Positions 51,633-62,142 of a DNA stretch of 64,000 bases are shown here, in pieces. Numbering within the stretch: the stretch's first letter is position 1; each line of letters opens with the position of its first letter. The notes under the pieces were generated by a model that was not told where the DNA came from, searched no databases, and was given only the letters and a program-made list of their open reading frames with translations. The translations under genes were made by a program, and so were the position numbers. Source of the DNA: an uncultured Piscinibacter sp. (lineage in GTDB: Bacteria > Pseudomonadota > Gammaproteobacteria > Burkholderiales > Burkholderiaceae_C); NCBI RefSeq assembly GCF_937952055.1, contig NZ_CALFYO010000021.1, positions 620,001 to 684,000 on the forward strand, given 5' to 3'.

Positions 51633-52877
51633 TCAGGCTCGGCGGAACACCAGCGTGCCGTTGGTGCCGCCGAAGCCGAAGTTGTTCTTCACGGCGTACT
51701 CGATCCTCATCGGCCGCGCCTCATTGGCGCAGTAGTCCAGGTCGCACTCCGCATCCTGGTTGAAGATGTTGATCGTCGGCGGCGACACCTGGTGGTGCAA
51801 GGCAAGCACGGTGAAGACGGATTCGATGCCCCCTGCACCGCCGAGCAGGTGGCCGGTCATCGACTTTGTCGAATTCACCACAAGCTTCTTCGCATGGTCG
51901 CCGAAAGCAAGCTTGATGGCGTTCGTCTCGTTGACATCGCCCAACGGCGTCGAGGTGCCGTGCGCGTTCAGGTACTGCACCTGGTCACCGTCGATGCCCG
52001 CATTGCGCAACGCTGCCTTCATCGCGCGCTTCGGTCCGTCGACGTTCGGCGCGGTCATGTGAAAGGCATCGGCACCCATGCCGAAGCCGGACAACTCCGC
52101 GTAGATCTTCGCGCCGCGCTTCTTCGCGTGCTCGTACTCCTCGAGCACCAGCACGCCGGCACCTTCTCCGAGCACGAAGCCGTCGCGGTCCTTGTCCCAG
52201 GGCCGCGACGCGGTGACCGGGTCGTCGTTGCGCGTGGAAAGCGCACGCGCCGCTGCGAAGCCGCCGATGCCCAGCGGCGAGACGGTGGACTCCGCGCCGC
52301 CGGCAATCATCACGTCGGCATCGCCGTACTCGATCAGCCGGCCGGCCTCGCCAATGCAGTGCAGACCCGTCGTGCAGGCCGTCACGATGGCCAGGTTCGG
52401 CCCCTGGAAGCCGAAGTGGATCGACACATGCCCCGAGATCATGTTGATGATCGAGGCTGGCACGAAGAACGGCGAGATGCGGCGCGGCCCTCGGCTCGTG
52501 TACTCGCCGTGCGTTTCCTCGATCATCGGCAGCCCGCCGATGCCCGAGCCGACGATGCAGCCGATGCGTTCGGCAGCCTCCTCGCTCAGCGCGTCGTTCG
52601 TGGGCAGGCCGGCATCACGCACCGCCTGGATGGACGCCGCCATCCCGTAGTGGATGAAGGTGTCCATGTGGCGCGCTTCCTTGCCGGGGATGTAATCCTC
52701 GATCTGGAAGCCCTTCACCTCGCCGGCAAAGCGGCAGGCGAACGCCGACGCGTCGAATCGCGTGATGTTGGCGATGCCGGAGCGGCCGGCAACGAGATTG
52801 TCCCAGCCTTCGCCGACCGTGTTGCCTACGGGGCTGACCAGGCCGAGTCCGGTGACGACGACGCGACGACGGCTCAT
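51633..52877 (-). CDS. fabF: 3-oxoacyl-[acyl-carrier-protein] synthase II
   Basis: 414 aa from ATG 52877. Condensing enzyme with the Cys-His-His triad: C168 (IVTACTTGLH), H306 (LNAHGTSTPLGD) and H343 (STKSMTGHLLGG), and the lysine of the last motif. It elongates acyl-ACP with malonyl-ACP, including the step to cis-vaccenoyl chains. An in-frame TTG two codons upstream is unnecessary. Lies 39 bases after acpP. Confidence 0.98.
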   Translation of the reverse strand: MSRRRVVVTGLGLVSPVGNTVGEGWDNLVAGRSGIANITRFDASAFACRFAGEVKGFQIEDYIPGKEARHMDTFIHYGMAASIQAVRDAGLPTNDALSEEAAERIGCIVGSGIGGLPMIEETHGEYTSRGPRRISPFFVPASIINMISGHVSIHFGFQGPNLAIVTACTTGLHCIGEAGRLIEYGDADVMIAGGAESTVSPLGIGGFAAARALSTRNDDPVTASRPWDKDRDGFVLGEGAGVLVLEEYEHAKKRGAKIYAELSGFGMGADAFHMTAPNVDGPKRAMKAALRNAGIDGDQVQYLNAHGTSTPLGDVNETNAIKLAFGDHAKKLVVNSTKSMTGHLLGGAGGIESVFTVLALHHQVSPPTINIFNQDAECDLDYCANEARPMRIEYAVKNNFGFGGTNGTLVFRRA

Positions 52878-52916
52878 GCGCAATGCGGATGCAATGGGAA
52901 CGGGAACAGGCTGCCC

Positions 52917-53159
52917 TCAGGCCGCCTTCTGGTGCTTCACGGCGTAGTCGATCGCCAACTGCACGGTCGTGATCTTCTCGGCTTCCTCGTCGGGAATCTC
53001 GATGCCGAACTCGTCCTCCAGGGCCATCACAAGTTCCACCGTGTCGAGCGAATCGGCGCCGAGATCGGCCACGAATGCTTTCTCGTTGCTCACATCGGCC
53101 TCGGGCACACCCAACTGTTCGGCGATGATCTTCTTGACTCGTGCTTCGATGTCGCTCAT
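52917..53159 (-). CDS. acpP: Acyl carrier protein
   Basis: 80 aa, acidic. S37 in LGADSLDTVELVMALEDEF receives 4'-phosphopantetheine from AcpS. GGAGG precedes ATG 53159. It lies between fabG (85 bases upstream) and fabF, the usual order. Confidence 0.99.
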   Translation of the reverse strand: MSDIEARVKKIIAEQLGVPEADVSNEKAFVADLGADSLDTVELVMALEDEFGIEIPDEEAEKITTVQLAIDYAVKHQKAA

Positions 53160-53244
53160 GACTCCTCCGGGAGTGTTTACTGAAAACAGGGCGGGATTCT
53201 AAGGCTTGGCCAGCCCGGGCCGCGGACGACCCGCAACGCCGGAT

Positions 53245-53991
53245 TCAGGCCATGTACATGCCGCCATTGACGTGCAATTCGGTGCCGGTGATGTAACCGG
53301 CCTGCGGCGAGGCGAGGAATGCCACCGCATGCGCGATCTCGCTGGCCTGTCCGAGGCGGCCGAGCGGAATCTGCGCCAGCAGTGCCCCCTTCTGCGCCTC
53401 GGGCAGCGAGTGCGTCATGTCGGTGTCGATGAAGCCCGGCGCCACACAGTTCACCGTGATCCCGCGGCTGCCGAGTTCCCGTGCCAGCGAGCGCGTCATG
53501 CCGGCCACCCCCGCCTTGGCCGCCGCATAGTTGGCCTGGCCCGGGTTGCCGCTGGCCCCCACCACCGAAGTGATGTTGACGATGCGACCGTAGCGCTGCT
53601 TCATCATCGGGCGGATCACGGCGCGACTGGCGCGGAACACCGCTTTCAGGTTGGTGTCGAGCACCGCGTCCCAGTCTTCGTCCTTCATGCGCATCGACAG
53701 CGTGTCGCGCGTGATGCCGGCGTTGTTGACCAGCACGTGCAGGCCGCCGTCCTGCTTGACGATGCCGTCGATCGCAGCGTCGAGCGCGTCACCATCGGTG
53801 ACGTCGAGCTTGAGCCCCCTGCCGCCCAGTGAAGCCAGCGCCTCGCCGATGGAGGCGGCTCCGGCGTCGGTCGTCGCGGTACCCACCACCTTCATGCCCT
53901 GCCCGGCGAGCGCCACCACGATCGCCCGGCCGATGCCACGCGAGGCACCGGTGACCAGCGCGACCTGTCCCTTGGTCGTGACCTCGCTCAT
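53245..53991 (-). CDS. fabG: 3-oxoacyl-[acyl-carrier-protein] reductase
   Basis: 248 aa short-chain dehydrogenase. NADPH motif TGASRGIGRAI, NNAG, and the catalytic Ser-Tyr-Lys in NITSVVGASGNPGQANYAAA followed by K. The C-terminus GYITGTELHVNGGMYMA is typical. It reduces 3-oxoacyl-ACP. ATG overlaps the fabD stop by 4 bases. Confidence 0.98.
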   Translation of the reverse strand: MSEVTTKGQVALVTGASRGIGRAIVVALAGQGMKVVGTATTDAGAASIGEALASLGGRGLKLDVTDGDALDAAIDGIVKQDGGLHVLVNNAGITRDTLSMRMKDEDWDAVLDTNLKAVFRASRAVIRPMMKQRYGRIVNITSVVGASGNPGQANYAAAKAGVAGMTRSLARELGSRGITVNCVAPGFIDTDMTHSLPEAQKGALLAQIPLGRLGQASEIAHAVAFLASPQAGYITGTELHVNGGMYMA

Positions 53992-54926
53992 GCCAGCATC
54001 CCCTTCGCCTCGGCCAGCGTCGCCGGATCGAGCACGTTGCCCACCGTGAGCTCAGCGTCGATGCGCTTGGCCAGCCCGGCGAGCACCTTGCCCGGGCCGC
54101 ATTCGATCAGATGCGTGGCGCCTCGCGCACGTATGGCCTGCACGATCTCGACCCAGCGCACCGGCCCGAAGGCCTGGCGGTACAGGGCCTCGCGGATCGC
54201 GTCGGGCTCGGTCTGCACCGCCACGTCGATGTTGTTGACGAGCGGAATCTGCGGCGTGTGGATCGTCACCGCGGCCAGGCGATCCTTCAGCCGATCGGCC
54301 GCGGGCTTCATCAGGCTGCAGTGGAACGGCGCAGAGACGGCCAGAGGCAGCGCACGCTTGGCGCCGCGGCCCTTCAGCGCCTCGCAGGCCTGGTCGACGG
54401 CGGCCTTCGATCCCGCGATGACCGTCTGCTTGGGGTCGTTGTAGTTCGCGGCCGACACGGGTTCGCCCACCGCGGCGGCCACCTCCTCGCAGGTGGCACG
54501 AACAATCTCGGCGTCGAGCCCGAGGATCGCGGCCATGGCGCCGGCACCGACCGGCACCGCCTCCTGCATCGCCTGGGCGCGGAAACGCACCAGCGGCAGC
54601 GCGTCGGCCAGCGTCAACGAGCCGGCGGCGACCAGCGCGCTGTATTCGCCGAGCGAATGGCCGGCCACCACCGCCGGTGTGAGGCCGGTCTCGGCCATCC
54701 ACGCGCGGTAGCAAGCCACCGCGGCGGCCAGCATCACCGGCTGGGTGTTGGTGGTGAGGTCGAGTTGTTCCTTCGGCCCCCCATGGATCAGTCTGCCAAG
54801 GTCCTCGCCGAGTGCCTGCGAGGCCTCGGCCAGGGTGTCGCGCACGGCGGCGTGGTCGCCCCAGGCGTCGAGCATGCCCACGGTCTGCGAGCCCTGCCCG
54901 GGAAACACAAATGCGAAGGTCGTCAT
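53988..54926 (-). CDS. fabD: Malonyl CoA-acyl carrier protein transacylase
   Basis: 312 aa from ATG 54926. FVFPGQGSQTVGML at the N-terminus, nucleophile S91 in VAGHSLGEYSALVA and the catalytic histidine in SAPFHCSLM. It loads malonyl groups onto AcpP. The in-frame sequence upstream of 54926 covers the 50-base gap after fabH and is not conserved-looking. Confidence 0.98.
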   Translation of the reverse strand: MTTFAFVFPGQGSQTVGMLDAWGDHAAVRDTLAEASQALGEDLGRLIHGGPKEQLDLTTNTQPVMLAAAVACYRAWMAETGLTPAVVAGHSLGEYSALVAAGSLTLADALPLVRFRAQAMQEAVPVGAGAMAAILGLDAEIVRATCEEVAAAVGEPVSAANYNDPKQTVIAGSKAAVDQACEALKGRGAKRALPLAVSAPFHCSLMKPAADRLKDRLAAVTIHTPQIPLVNNIDVAVQTEPDAIREALYRQAFGPVRWVEIVQAIRARGATHLIECGPGKVLAGLAKRIDAELTVGNVLDPATLAEAKGMLA

Positions 54927-54976
54927 CGCCGTTGTCTCACTCTTGTCGTCTTGTCGGCCCTCGGCGGGCCTCATTC

Positions 54977-55966
54977 TCAGAAGTCGAGCAGCACCGCGCC
55001 CCAGGTGAAGCCGCCGCCCACGCCTTCCAGCATGACCGTGTCGCCGCGCTTGACCTGCCCTTGGCGCACCGCGGCGTCGAGCGCCAGCGGAATCGACGCG
55101 GCCGATGTGTTGCCATGCTCGTCGACCGTGACCACCAGCTTGTCCATCGGCAGCTTCAGCTTGCGCGCCGTGCTCTGCATGATGCGGATGTTGGCCTGGT
55201 GGGGGATCAGCCAGTCGATGTCCGCTTCAGTGCGGCCGGCCTTCTCGAGCACCGTGCGCGCCGCGCTCTCCAGCACGCCCACAGCGAGCTTGAACACGGC
55301 CTGCCCGTCCATCTTCAGCAGCGGGTCGCCGAGGGGCTGGCCACCGGACAGCGTGCCAGGCACGCACAGGATGTCCACGTGGCGGCCATCGGCATGCAGA
55401 TCGCTGGCGAGGATGCCCGGCGTGTCGCTGGCCTCCAGCACGACGGCGCCGGCGCCGTCGCCGAACAGCACGCAGGTGGTGCGGTCCTTGAAGTCCAGAA
55501 TGCGCGAGAACACCTCGGCACCGATGACCAGCGCCCGGCTGGCCAGGCCAGTGCGGATCATCGAATCGGCCACTGTGAGGCCGTAGACGAAGCCCGAGCA
55601 CACCGCCTGCACGTCGAAGGCCGCGCCGCCGGCCACGCCGAGCTTGCGTTGCACGATGCACGCGGTGGACGGGAAGACCATGTCGGGTGTCGAGGTCGCA
55701 ACGATGATCAGGTCGATGTCCTGCGGCTTGCGGCCCGCCGCTTCCAGCGCGTGACGAGCGGCATGCACGGCAAGCTCGCTGCTCGGAACATCGGGCGCGG
55801 CGAAATGGCGCGCACGGATGCCGGTGCGCTCGACGATCCAGTCGTCGGAGGTCTCGATGCCGTCGCGAGCCAACTGCGCGGCCAGCGACTCGTTCGTCAC
55901 CCGGTTGGGCGGCAGGTAACTGCCCGTGCCGGTGATGCGGGAGAAACGAGGGGTATCAGTGCTCAT
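54977..55966 (-). CDS. fabH: 3-oxoacyl-[acyl-carrier-protein] synthase III
   Basis: 329 aa initiating condensing enzyme. Triad C123 (VQAVCSGFVYGL), H256 (LIPHQANIRI) and N286 (EHGNTSAAS). It condenses acetyl-CoA with malonyl-ACP to start each chain. ATG overlaps the plsX stop by 4 bases. Confidence 0.98.
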   Translation of the reverse strand: MSTDTPRFSRITGTGSYLPPNRVTNESLAAQLARDGIETSDDWIVERTGIRARHFAAPDVPSSELAVHAARHALEAAGRKPQDIDLIIVATSTPDMVFPSTACIVQRKLGVAGGAAFDVQAVCSGFVYGLTVADSMIRTGLASRALVIGAEVFSRILDFKDRTTCVLFGDGAGAVVLEASDTPGILASDLHADGRHVDILCVPGTLSGGQPLGDPLLKMDGQAVFKLAVGVLESAARTVLEKAGRTEADIDWLIPHQANIRIMQSTARKLKLPMDKLVVTVDEHGNTSAASIPLALDAAVRQGQVKRGDTVMLEGVGGGFTWGAVLLDF

Positions 55967-57078
55967 CGTGAGGCAGCCAGCGCGGGCAGGTCGGTCCGAG
56001 GCTCCGCGCTCGTTGCCGGCATCGCGGCCAGCGTCTCGAGGATGCGGTCGTGCACGCGGTCGAGCAGTCGGTTGCGCGCGGCATCATAAGCCCGGTTCAG
56101 CGCCATCTGGAAGGCGAACGCGTCGGCCGAACCATGGCTCTTGAAGACGAGTCCGCGCAGGCCGAGCAGGGCGGCGCCGTTGTAGCGGCGGTGGTCGACG
56201 CGGGCCTTGAAGTGGTTGAGTACAGGCAGCGCCACCAGCGCGGCGAGCTTGGTGAACAGGTTGCGCGTGAACTCCTGCTTGATGAAGTTCGAAAGCATCG
56301 CGGCCAGGCCCTCGGCCGTCTTCAGCGCGACGTTGCCGACGAACCCGTCGCAGACGACGATGTCGGTGGTGCCCTTGAAGATGTCGTTGCCTTCCACGTT
56401 GCCGTGGAAATTGAGATGGCCGCTGGCCGCCGCCGCACGCAGCAGGTCGGCAGCTTGCTTGATGGTCTCGCTGCCCTTGATCGCCTCTTCGCCGATGTTG
56501 AGCAGCCCGACGCTCGGGTCGTCCTTGCCTTCCACTGCAGCAACCAGCGCGCTGCCCATCACGGCAAACTGCAGCAGGTGATCGGCGCTGCAGTCGACGT
56601 TGGCGCCGAGGTCAAGCACGGTGGTGTAGCCGTCGCGCTCGTTGGGCATCACGGTGGCGATCGCCGGGCGATCGATGCCCTCGAGTGTCTTCAGCACGTA
56701 GCGCGACACCGCCATCAGCGCGCCGGTATTGCCGGCCGATACGCATGCCTGGGCGGCGGCACGGCCGTCCTCGCCAGCCTTCACCTGCGAGACGGCGACG
56801 CGCAGCGAGGAGTCTTTCTTGCGGCGCAGCGCCACTTCGACCGGATCGTCCATCTCGACGACCTCGGTGGCAGCCACGATGGTGCAGCGAGGCCAGGCGG
56901 CGGCGCCAGCCAGGGCGTCGGCGCGGCCGACAAGGATGAGCGCCGCCTCGGGATGCGCGTCGAGAAAGGCGCGACAGGCCGGCAGGGTGATCGAGGGTCC
57001 GTGGTCGCCGCCCATGCAGTCGACGGCGAGCGTCACCTGGAAGGGGGCGGCCGCGACGGTCGGTGCGGCAGTAGTCAT
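55963..57078 (-). CDS. plsX: Phosphate acyltransferase PlsX
   Basis: 371 aa. AVDCMGGDHGP near the N-terminus, VSAGNTGALMA, DLGANVDC and VCDGFVGNVALKTAEG are the conserved blocks. It makes acyl-phosphate from acyl-ACP for the PlsY step of phospholipid synthesis. Follows rpmF after 43 bases, the standard rpmF-plsX-fabH order. Confidence 0.98.
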   Translation of the reverse strand: MTTAAPTVAAAPFQVTLAVDCMGGDHGPSITLPACRAFLDAHPEAALILVGRADALAGAAAWPRCTIVAATEVVEMDDPVEVALRRKKDSSLRVAVSQVKAGEDGRAAAQACVSAGNTGALMAVSRYVLKTLEGIDRPAIATVMPNERDGYTTVLDLGANVDCSADHLLQFAVMGSALVAAVEGKDDPSVGLLNIGEEAIKGSETIKQAADLLRAAAASGHLNFHGNVEGNDIFKGTTDIVVCDGFVGNVALKTAEGLAAMLSNFIKQEFTRNLFTKLAALVALPVLNHFKARVDHRRYNGAALLGLRGLVFKSHGSADAFAFQMALNRAYDAARNRLLDRVHDRILETLAAMPATSAEPRTDLPALAASR

Positions 57079-57121
57079 GTCAGACCGAGGGGCGGGCCAG
57101 CCGCGCCACAGCCACGACGCT

Positions 57122-57304
57122 TCAGGCGTCGGCCTTGGTCTTCAGGACCTTGCGGCCGCGGTAGAAGCCGGTCGGGCTGATGTGGTGGCGCAGATGCGTC
57201 TCGCCGGTGGTCGGCTCGATGGCGGTGCCCGGCGCCGCAACGGCGTTGTGGGAGCGATGCATGCCGCGCTTGGAGGGCGACTTCTTGTTCTGCTGAACGG
57301 CCAT
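57122..57304 (-). CDS. rpmF: 50S ribosomal protein L32
   Basis: 60 aa from ATG 57304 with an AGGAG upstream. MAVQQNKKSPSKRGMHRSHN is the typical L32 start; no zinc cysteines are present, i.e. the C-minus form. The frame upstream to 57430 is not coding. It lies between yceD (187 bases upstream) and plsX. Confidence 0.98.
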   Translation of the reverse strand: MAVQQNKKSPSKRGMHRSHNAVAAPGTAIEPTTGETHLRHHISPTGFYRGRKVLKTKADA

Positions 57305-57491
57305 GGAATTCTCCTGTGTGGGGCGGGCCTGGTCAGGCCCGGCCCGGCGGGAGGACGTCCCGCAACAATACGATCCGCGATGGACGCCATACCTGCTGCC
57401 GTTCCCACTGCATCTGGCACGGCAAGCCACGGGGCGTCCGATGAAAAGCCCGCGATTCTACCACGCGCCCGCGGTTCATCCGGCCAACCGC

Positions 57492-58043
57492 TCAGTGCGG
57501 TCCCGAGCGCTTGAGCGCCGCGAGGGCGGCAAAGGGATGGGGCCGCTCCTCCAGCGGCTCGGCCGACTCCGCCGGCGGGCTCAGCGGCTGCGGGCAACTG
57601 GCGTGGCGCGGCACCAGTGGCAAGCCGAGGATCAGCTCGTCCTCCACAAGTTCACCGAGGTTCAGCGCGCGAGTGAGCACCAACACGTCGTCTTCGCAGT
57701 CGGCATCGATCTCGGCCGCGGTGGCCTCGTCGGCGACGAAGCGGAAGCTGCGCTGCACCGTCAGCGGCACCGCCACCGGCTGCAGGCAGCGCTGGCATTC
57801 GAGGTTCAGGCTCGCCTGAGCGGCGACATGCAGCCAGATCTCCGGCGACCCGCCACGCACCGGCCGCAATTCGCCCTGCGCCTGCCAGGCCACCTCGTCG
57901 CCTTCCGCCGGCCCGGCCTCGGCATGGGCCGACTCGCCCAGGCGCACGAAGCCTCGCAAGGGCCAGCGGCCCTCGAGCCGCCCGCCCTCCTTGGCGAAGG
58001 CCTCGACATCGAGTCGCAGGGGGTCGCGGACACGCGCTTTCAT
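57492..58043 (-). CDS. yceD: YceD family protein (DUF177)
   Basis: 183 aa. LNLECQRCLQPVAVPL with its CxxC and EDDVLVLTRALNLGELVEDE are the DUF177 hallmarks; the C-terminus LVPRHASCPQPL adds another conserved cysteine. The family is linked to 23S rRNA accumulation and sits upstream of rpmF almost everywhere. It is divergent from maf with 39 bases between start codons, so the two share a promoter region. Confidence 0.95.
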   Translation of the reverse strand: MKARVRDPLRLDVEAFAKEGGRLEGRWPLRGFVRLGESAHAEAGPAEGDEVAWQAQGELRPVRGGSPEIWLHVAAQASLNLECQRCLQPVAVPLTVQRSFRFVADEATAAEIDADCEDDVLVLTRALNLGELVEDELILGLPLVPRHASCPQPLSPPAESAEPLEERPHPFAALAALKRSGPH

Positions 58044-58082
58044 GGCCGCCAGTGTACGAGTCGCGATGGGACAATCGCAGGC

Positions 58083-58676
58083 ATGACCCCGCGCCCTCCG
58101 CTGATCCTCGCCTCCACTTCACGCTACCGGCGCGAACTCCTCGAGCGACTGCGCCTGCCCTTCGACGTCGTGTCGCCGCAGGTCGACGAGACGCCGCGCC
58201 CCGGCGAGACGCCCGCCGCGTTGGCCGTTCGCCTGGCTGCGGCGAAGGCGGCTGCGGTGGCGGCGCTGCACCCCCAGGCGGTCGTGATCGGCTCCGATCA
58301 GGTGGCCGAACTGGACGGCGCGCCGATCGGCAAGCCCGGAACGCACGAGCGCGCGGTGCAGCAGCTGCGCTCGATGCGCGGGCGCAGCGTGGTCTTCCAC
58401 ACCGCAGTGGCCGTTCAGCGCACCTCGAGCGGATACGCCGGTGCCGCCGCCGCGCCGGTGACGGTGCGTTTCCGCGCGCTGACCGATGCCGAGATCGAGC
58501 ACTACCTGCGCGCCGAGCAGCCTTACGACTGTGCGGGGAGTGCCAAGTGCGAGACGCTGGGCATCGCGCTGCTGGAGGCGATCGAGTCGGACGATCCGAC
58601 CGCACTCGTCGGCTTGCCGCTGATCCGCACCTGCGCCCTGCTGCGTGCGGCAGGCATCGATCCACTGCAGCCATGA
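58083..58676 (+). CDS. maf: Maf-family nucleotide pyrophosphatase (YceF-like)
   Basis: 197 aa from ATG 58083. LILASTSRYRRELLERL, the PQVDE acid pair, VIGSDQVAELDGAPIGKPG and the later YDCAGSAKCETLG match the YceF branch (which hydrolyses m7GTP) rather than the dTTP/UTP Maf branch. It cleans modified nucleotides. Its stop overlaps the methyltransferase start by 4 bases. Confidence 0.95.
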   Translation: MTPRPPLILASTSRYRRELLERLRLPFDVVSPQVDETPRPGETPAALAVRLAAAKAAAVAALHPQAVVIGSDQVAELDGAPIGKPGTHERAVQQLRSMRGRSVVFHTAVAVQRTSSGYAGAAAAPVTVRFRALTDAEIEHYLRAEQPYDCAGSAKCETLGIALLEAIESDDPTALVGLPLIRTCALLRAAGIDPLQP

Positions 58677-59446
58677 ACGGAGCCACCGGCAGGCTCTACC
58701 TCGTGCCCAGCGCGCTGGACTTCGGCATCGAAGGTGTCGCAGAGGCGGTTTCGCTGGACGATGTGCTGCCGCTGGGCGTGCTGCGCATCGCCGCGAGGCT
58801 GGAGCACTGGGTGGCGGAGAACGCTCGCAGCGCACGCGCCTTCCTCAAGCGCGTGGACCGCATCGTGCCACTCGCCCGGCCGCTTCAGCAGGTGTCTATC
58901 GTCGAACTGCCGCGGCCGCCCAAGGGCAGCAGGACCGTGGCGATGCCCAATCTCAGGCCGCTGCTCGCGCCGCTGCGCGCCGGCGCCGACCTCGGCCTGA
59001 TCTCCGAGGCCGGGCTGCCGGCGGTGGCCGATCCCGGCGCGGCGCTGGTGCAGGCAGCGCATGCCGACGGCGCCGAGGTGGTGGCCCTGCCCGGTCCGAG
59101 CTCGCTGCTGATGGCGCTCGCCGCGAGCGGGCTGAACGGACAGAGCTTCTCGTTCGTCGGCTACCTGCCGGTCGAGGCCACCGCGAGGGCAGCGCGGCTG
59201 CGCGAGCTGGAGGCACTGTCGCGCAAGGCCCAGCAGACGCAGATCGTCATCGAGACGCCGTACCGCAATGCCGCGCTGCTGGAGGCTCTGGTCGCGCAAT
59301 TGCAGCCGGGCACGCGCCTCTCGGTGAGCTGCGCTCTGACGGCACCGGGCGCATTCACGCGCAGCGACACCGTCTCGGCCTGGCGTGCCAAGCCGGCATC
59401 GCTGCCGGCAGATCGACCGGCGGTGTTCAGTTTCCTGGCCGGCTGA
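58673..59446 (+). CDS. RsmI-like SAM-dependent methyltransferase
   Basis: 257 aa of the tetrapyrrole-methylase fold, RsmI branch. GRLYLVPSALD replaces the LYLVATPIGNLxD of true RsmI, while LGLISEAGLPAVADPGAALV, VVALPGPSSLLMALAASGL and FSFVGYLPVE are shared. It is probably the RsmI paralogue seen in many betaproteobacteria, with unknown target, rather than the 16S rRNA C1402 ribose methylase itself. Translationally coupled to maf. Confidence 0.88.
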   Translation: MNGATGRLYLVPSALDFGIEGVAEAVSLDDVLPLGVLRIAARLEHWVAENARSARAFLKRVDRIVPLARPLQQVSIVELPRPPKGSRTVAMPNLRPLLAPLRAGADLGLISEAGLPAVADPGAALVQAAHADGAEVVALPGPSSLLMALAASGLNGQSFSFVGYLPVEATARAARLRELEALSRKAQQTQIVIETPYRNAALLEALVAQLQPGTRLSVSCALTAPGAFTRSDTVSAWRAKPASLPADRPAVFSFLAG

Positions 59447-59531
59447 ACGCCCCGCATTCACGTGGGACGCGCCGGGAATTCGCGCGCGCAGGCTGAGCCA
59501 CAATCGTGACGCCTCCTACCCCATGCGACCT

Positions 59532-60638
59532 ATGAGCCAACCCCGAATCGACCTCGTCGCGGGTGCCCGCCCGAACTTCATGAAGATCGCGCCCATCGTG
59601 CGCGCGCTGCGCGAGGATGGCAGGCTGCGCTGGCGCCTCGTTCACACCGGCCAGCACTACGACCGGGACATGAACGAGGTGTTCTTCGAGGAACTCGGGA
59701 TTCCGGCTCCAGACGTCAGGCTCGGGGCCGGCGGAGGCAGCCACGCGGCCCAGACCGCCAAGATCATGACTGCCTACGAGGAACTGTGTCAGCAGGACCG
59801 GTCGGACGCCGTGCTCGTGGTCGGCGATGTGAACTCCACGCTGGCCTGTTCGATCGTCGCAAAGAAGCTCTGCATTCCGGTGGCGCACGTCGAGGCTGGT
59901 CTGCGCAGCGGCGACATGACCATGCCCGAGGAGATCAACCGGCTCGTCACCGACTCGATCTCCGATTGGTTCTTCGTCACCGAGCCGAGCGGCATGCGGC
60001 ATCTGCTGCGCGAGGGCAAGGATCCGGCCATGGTTCACGACGTCGGCCACGTGATGGCTGACAACGTGCTCTACCAGGCCGCTCAACTCGCGCACGTCGA
60101 CACGAGCGGCTTCGAGACCGACGTCTTCAAGCGCCGGCACAGCCGCTACGGAGTCCTGACACTGCATCGGCCCTCCAACGTCGACAGCCGCGAAGGCTTG
60201 GAGCGGCTCGCCGCCTCATTGCGCGTGATCTCGGCACGTCTGCCGCTCGCATTCCCCGTGCATCCCCGCACGCGCGCCAACCTAGCGAACTTTGGGGTCG
60301 ATCTCGGGCCTGGCATCGAACTGATGCCTCCGCAGGCCTACATGCCGTTTCTGCATCTGTGGAAGGACGCAGTGGTCGTCCTCACGGACAGTGGCGGACT
60401 GCAGGAGGAGACCACCGCGCTCGGCGTGCCTTGCGTCACGCTGCGCGAGAACACCGAACGGCCGATCACGGTGGACGAGGGCACGAACGAGTTGGCCGGT
60501 ACCGAACCCTCGCGTGTCATCGAACTGGCGTTGGCGGCCATCGAAGGCCGCTCCAAGCGCGGACGACGACCCAAGCTTTGGGACGGGAATGCCGCCCGGC
60601 GAATTGTCGGAATCCTGGCCGATGCCCTGGCCCGCTGA
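59532..60638 (+). CDS. wecB: UDP-N-acetylglucosamine 2-epimerase (non-hydrolysing)
   Basis: 368 aa from ATG 59532 (371 aa from ATG 59523; no Shine-Dalgarno decides). It interconverts UDP-GlcNAc and UDP-ManNAc. GARPNFMKIAPIVRAL, HTGQHYDRDMNEVFFEELGI, PVAHVEAGLRSGD, LTLHRPSNVD and LTDSGGLQEETTALGVPCVT are family motifs. It is convergent with rhlE, and with the nearby glycosyl-1-phosphate transferase and rfbB suggests a surface polysaccharide locus continuing to the right. Confidence 0.95.
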   Translation: MSQPRIDLVAGARPNFMKIAPIVRALREDGRLRWRLVHTGQHYDRDMNEVFFEELGIPAPDVRLGAGGGSHAAQTAKIMTAYEELCQQDRSDAVLVVGDVNSTLACSIVAKKLCIPVAHVEAGLRSGDMTMPEEINRLVTDSISDWFFVTEPSGMRHLLREGKDPAMVHDVGHVMADNVLYQAAQLAHVDTSGFETDVFKRRHSRYGVLTLHRPSNVDSREGLERLAASLRVISARLPLAFPVHPRTRANLANFGVDLGPGIELMPPQAYMPFLHLWKDAVVVLTDSGGLQEETTALGVPCVTLRENTERPITVDEGTNELAGTEPSRVIELALAAIEGRSKRGRRPKLWDGNAARRIVGILADALAR

Positions 60639-60656
60639 TCGAGCCGAATCGCCGCG

Positions 60657-62135
<1,479 letters not shown>

Positions 62136-62142
62136 CCGCGCA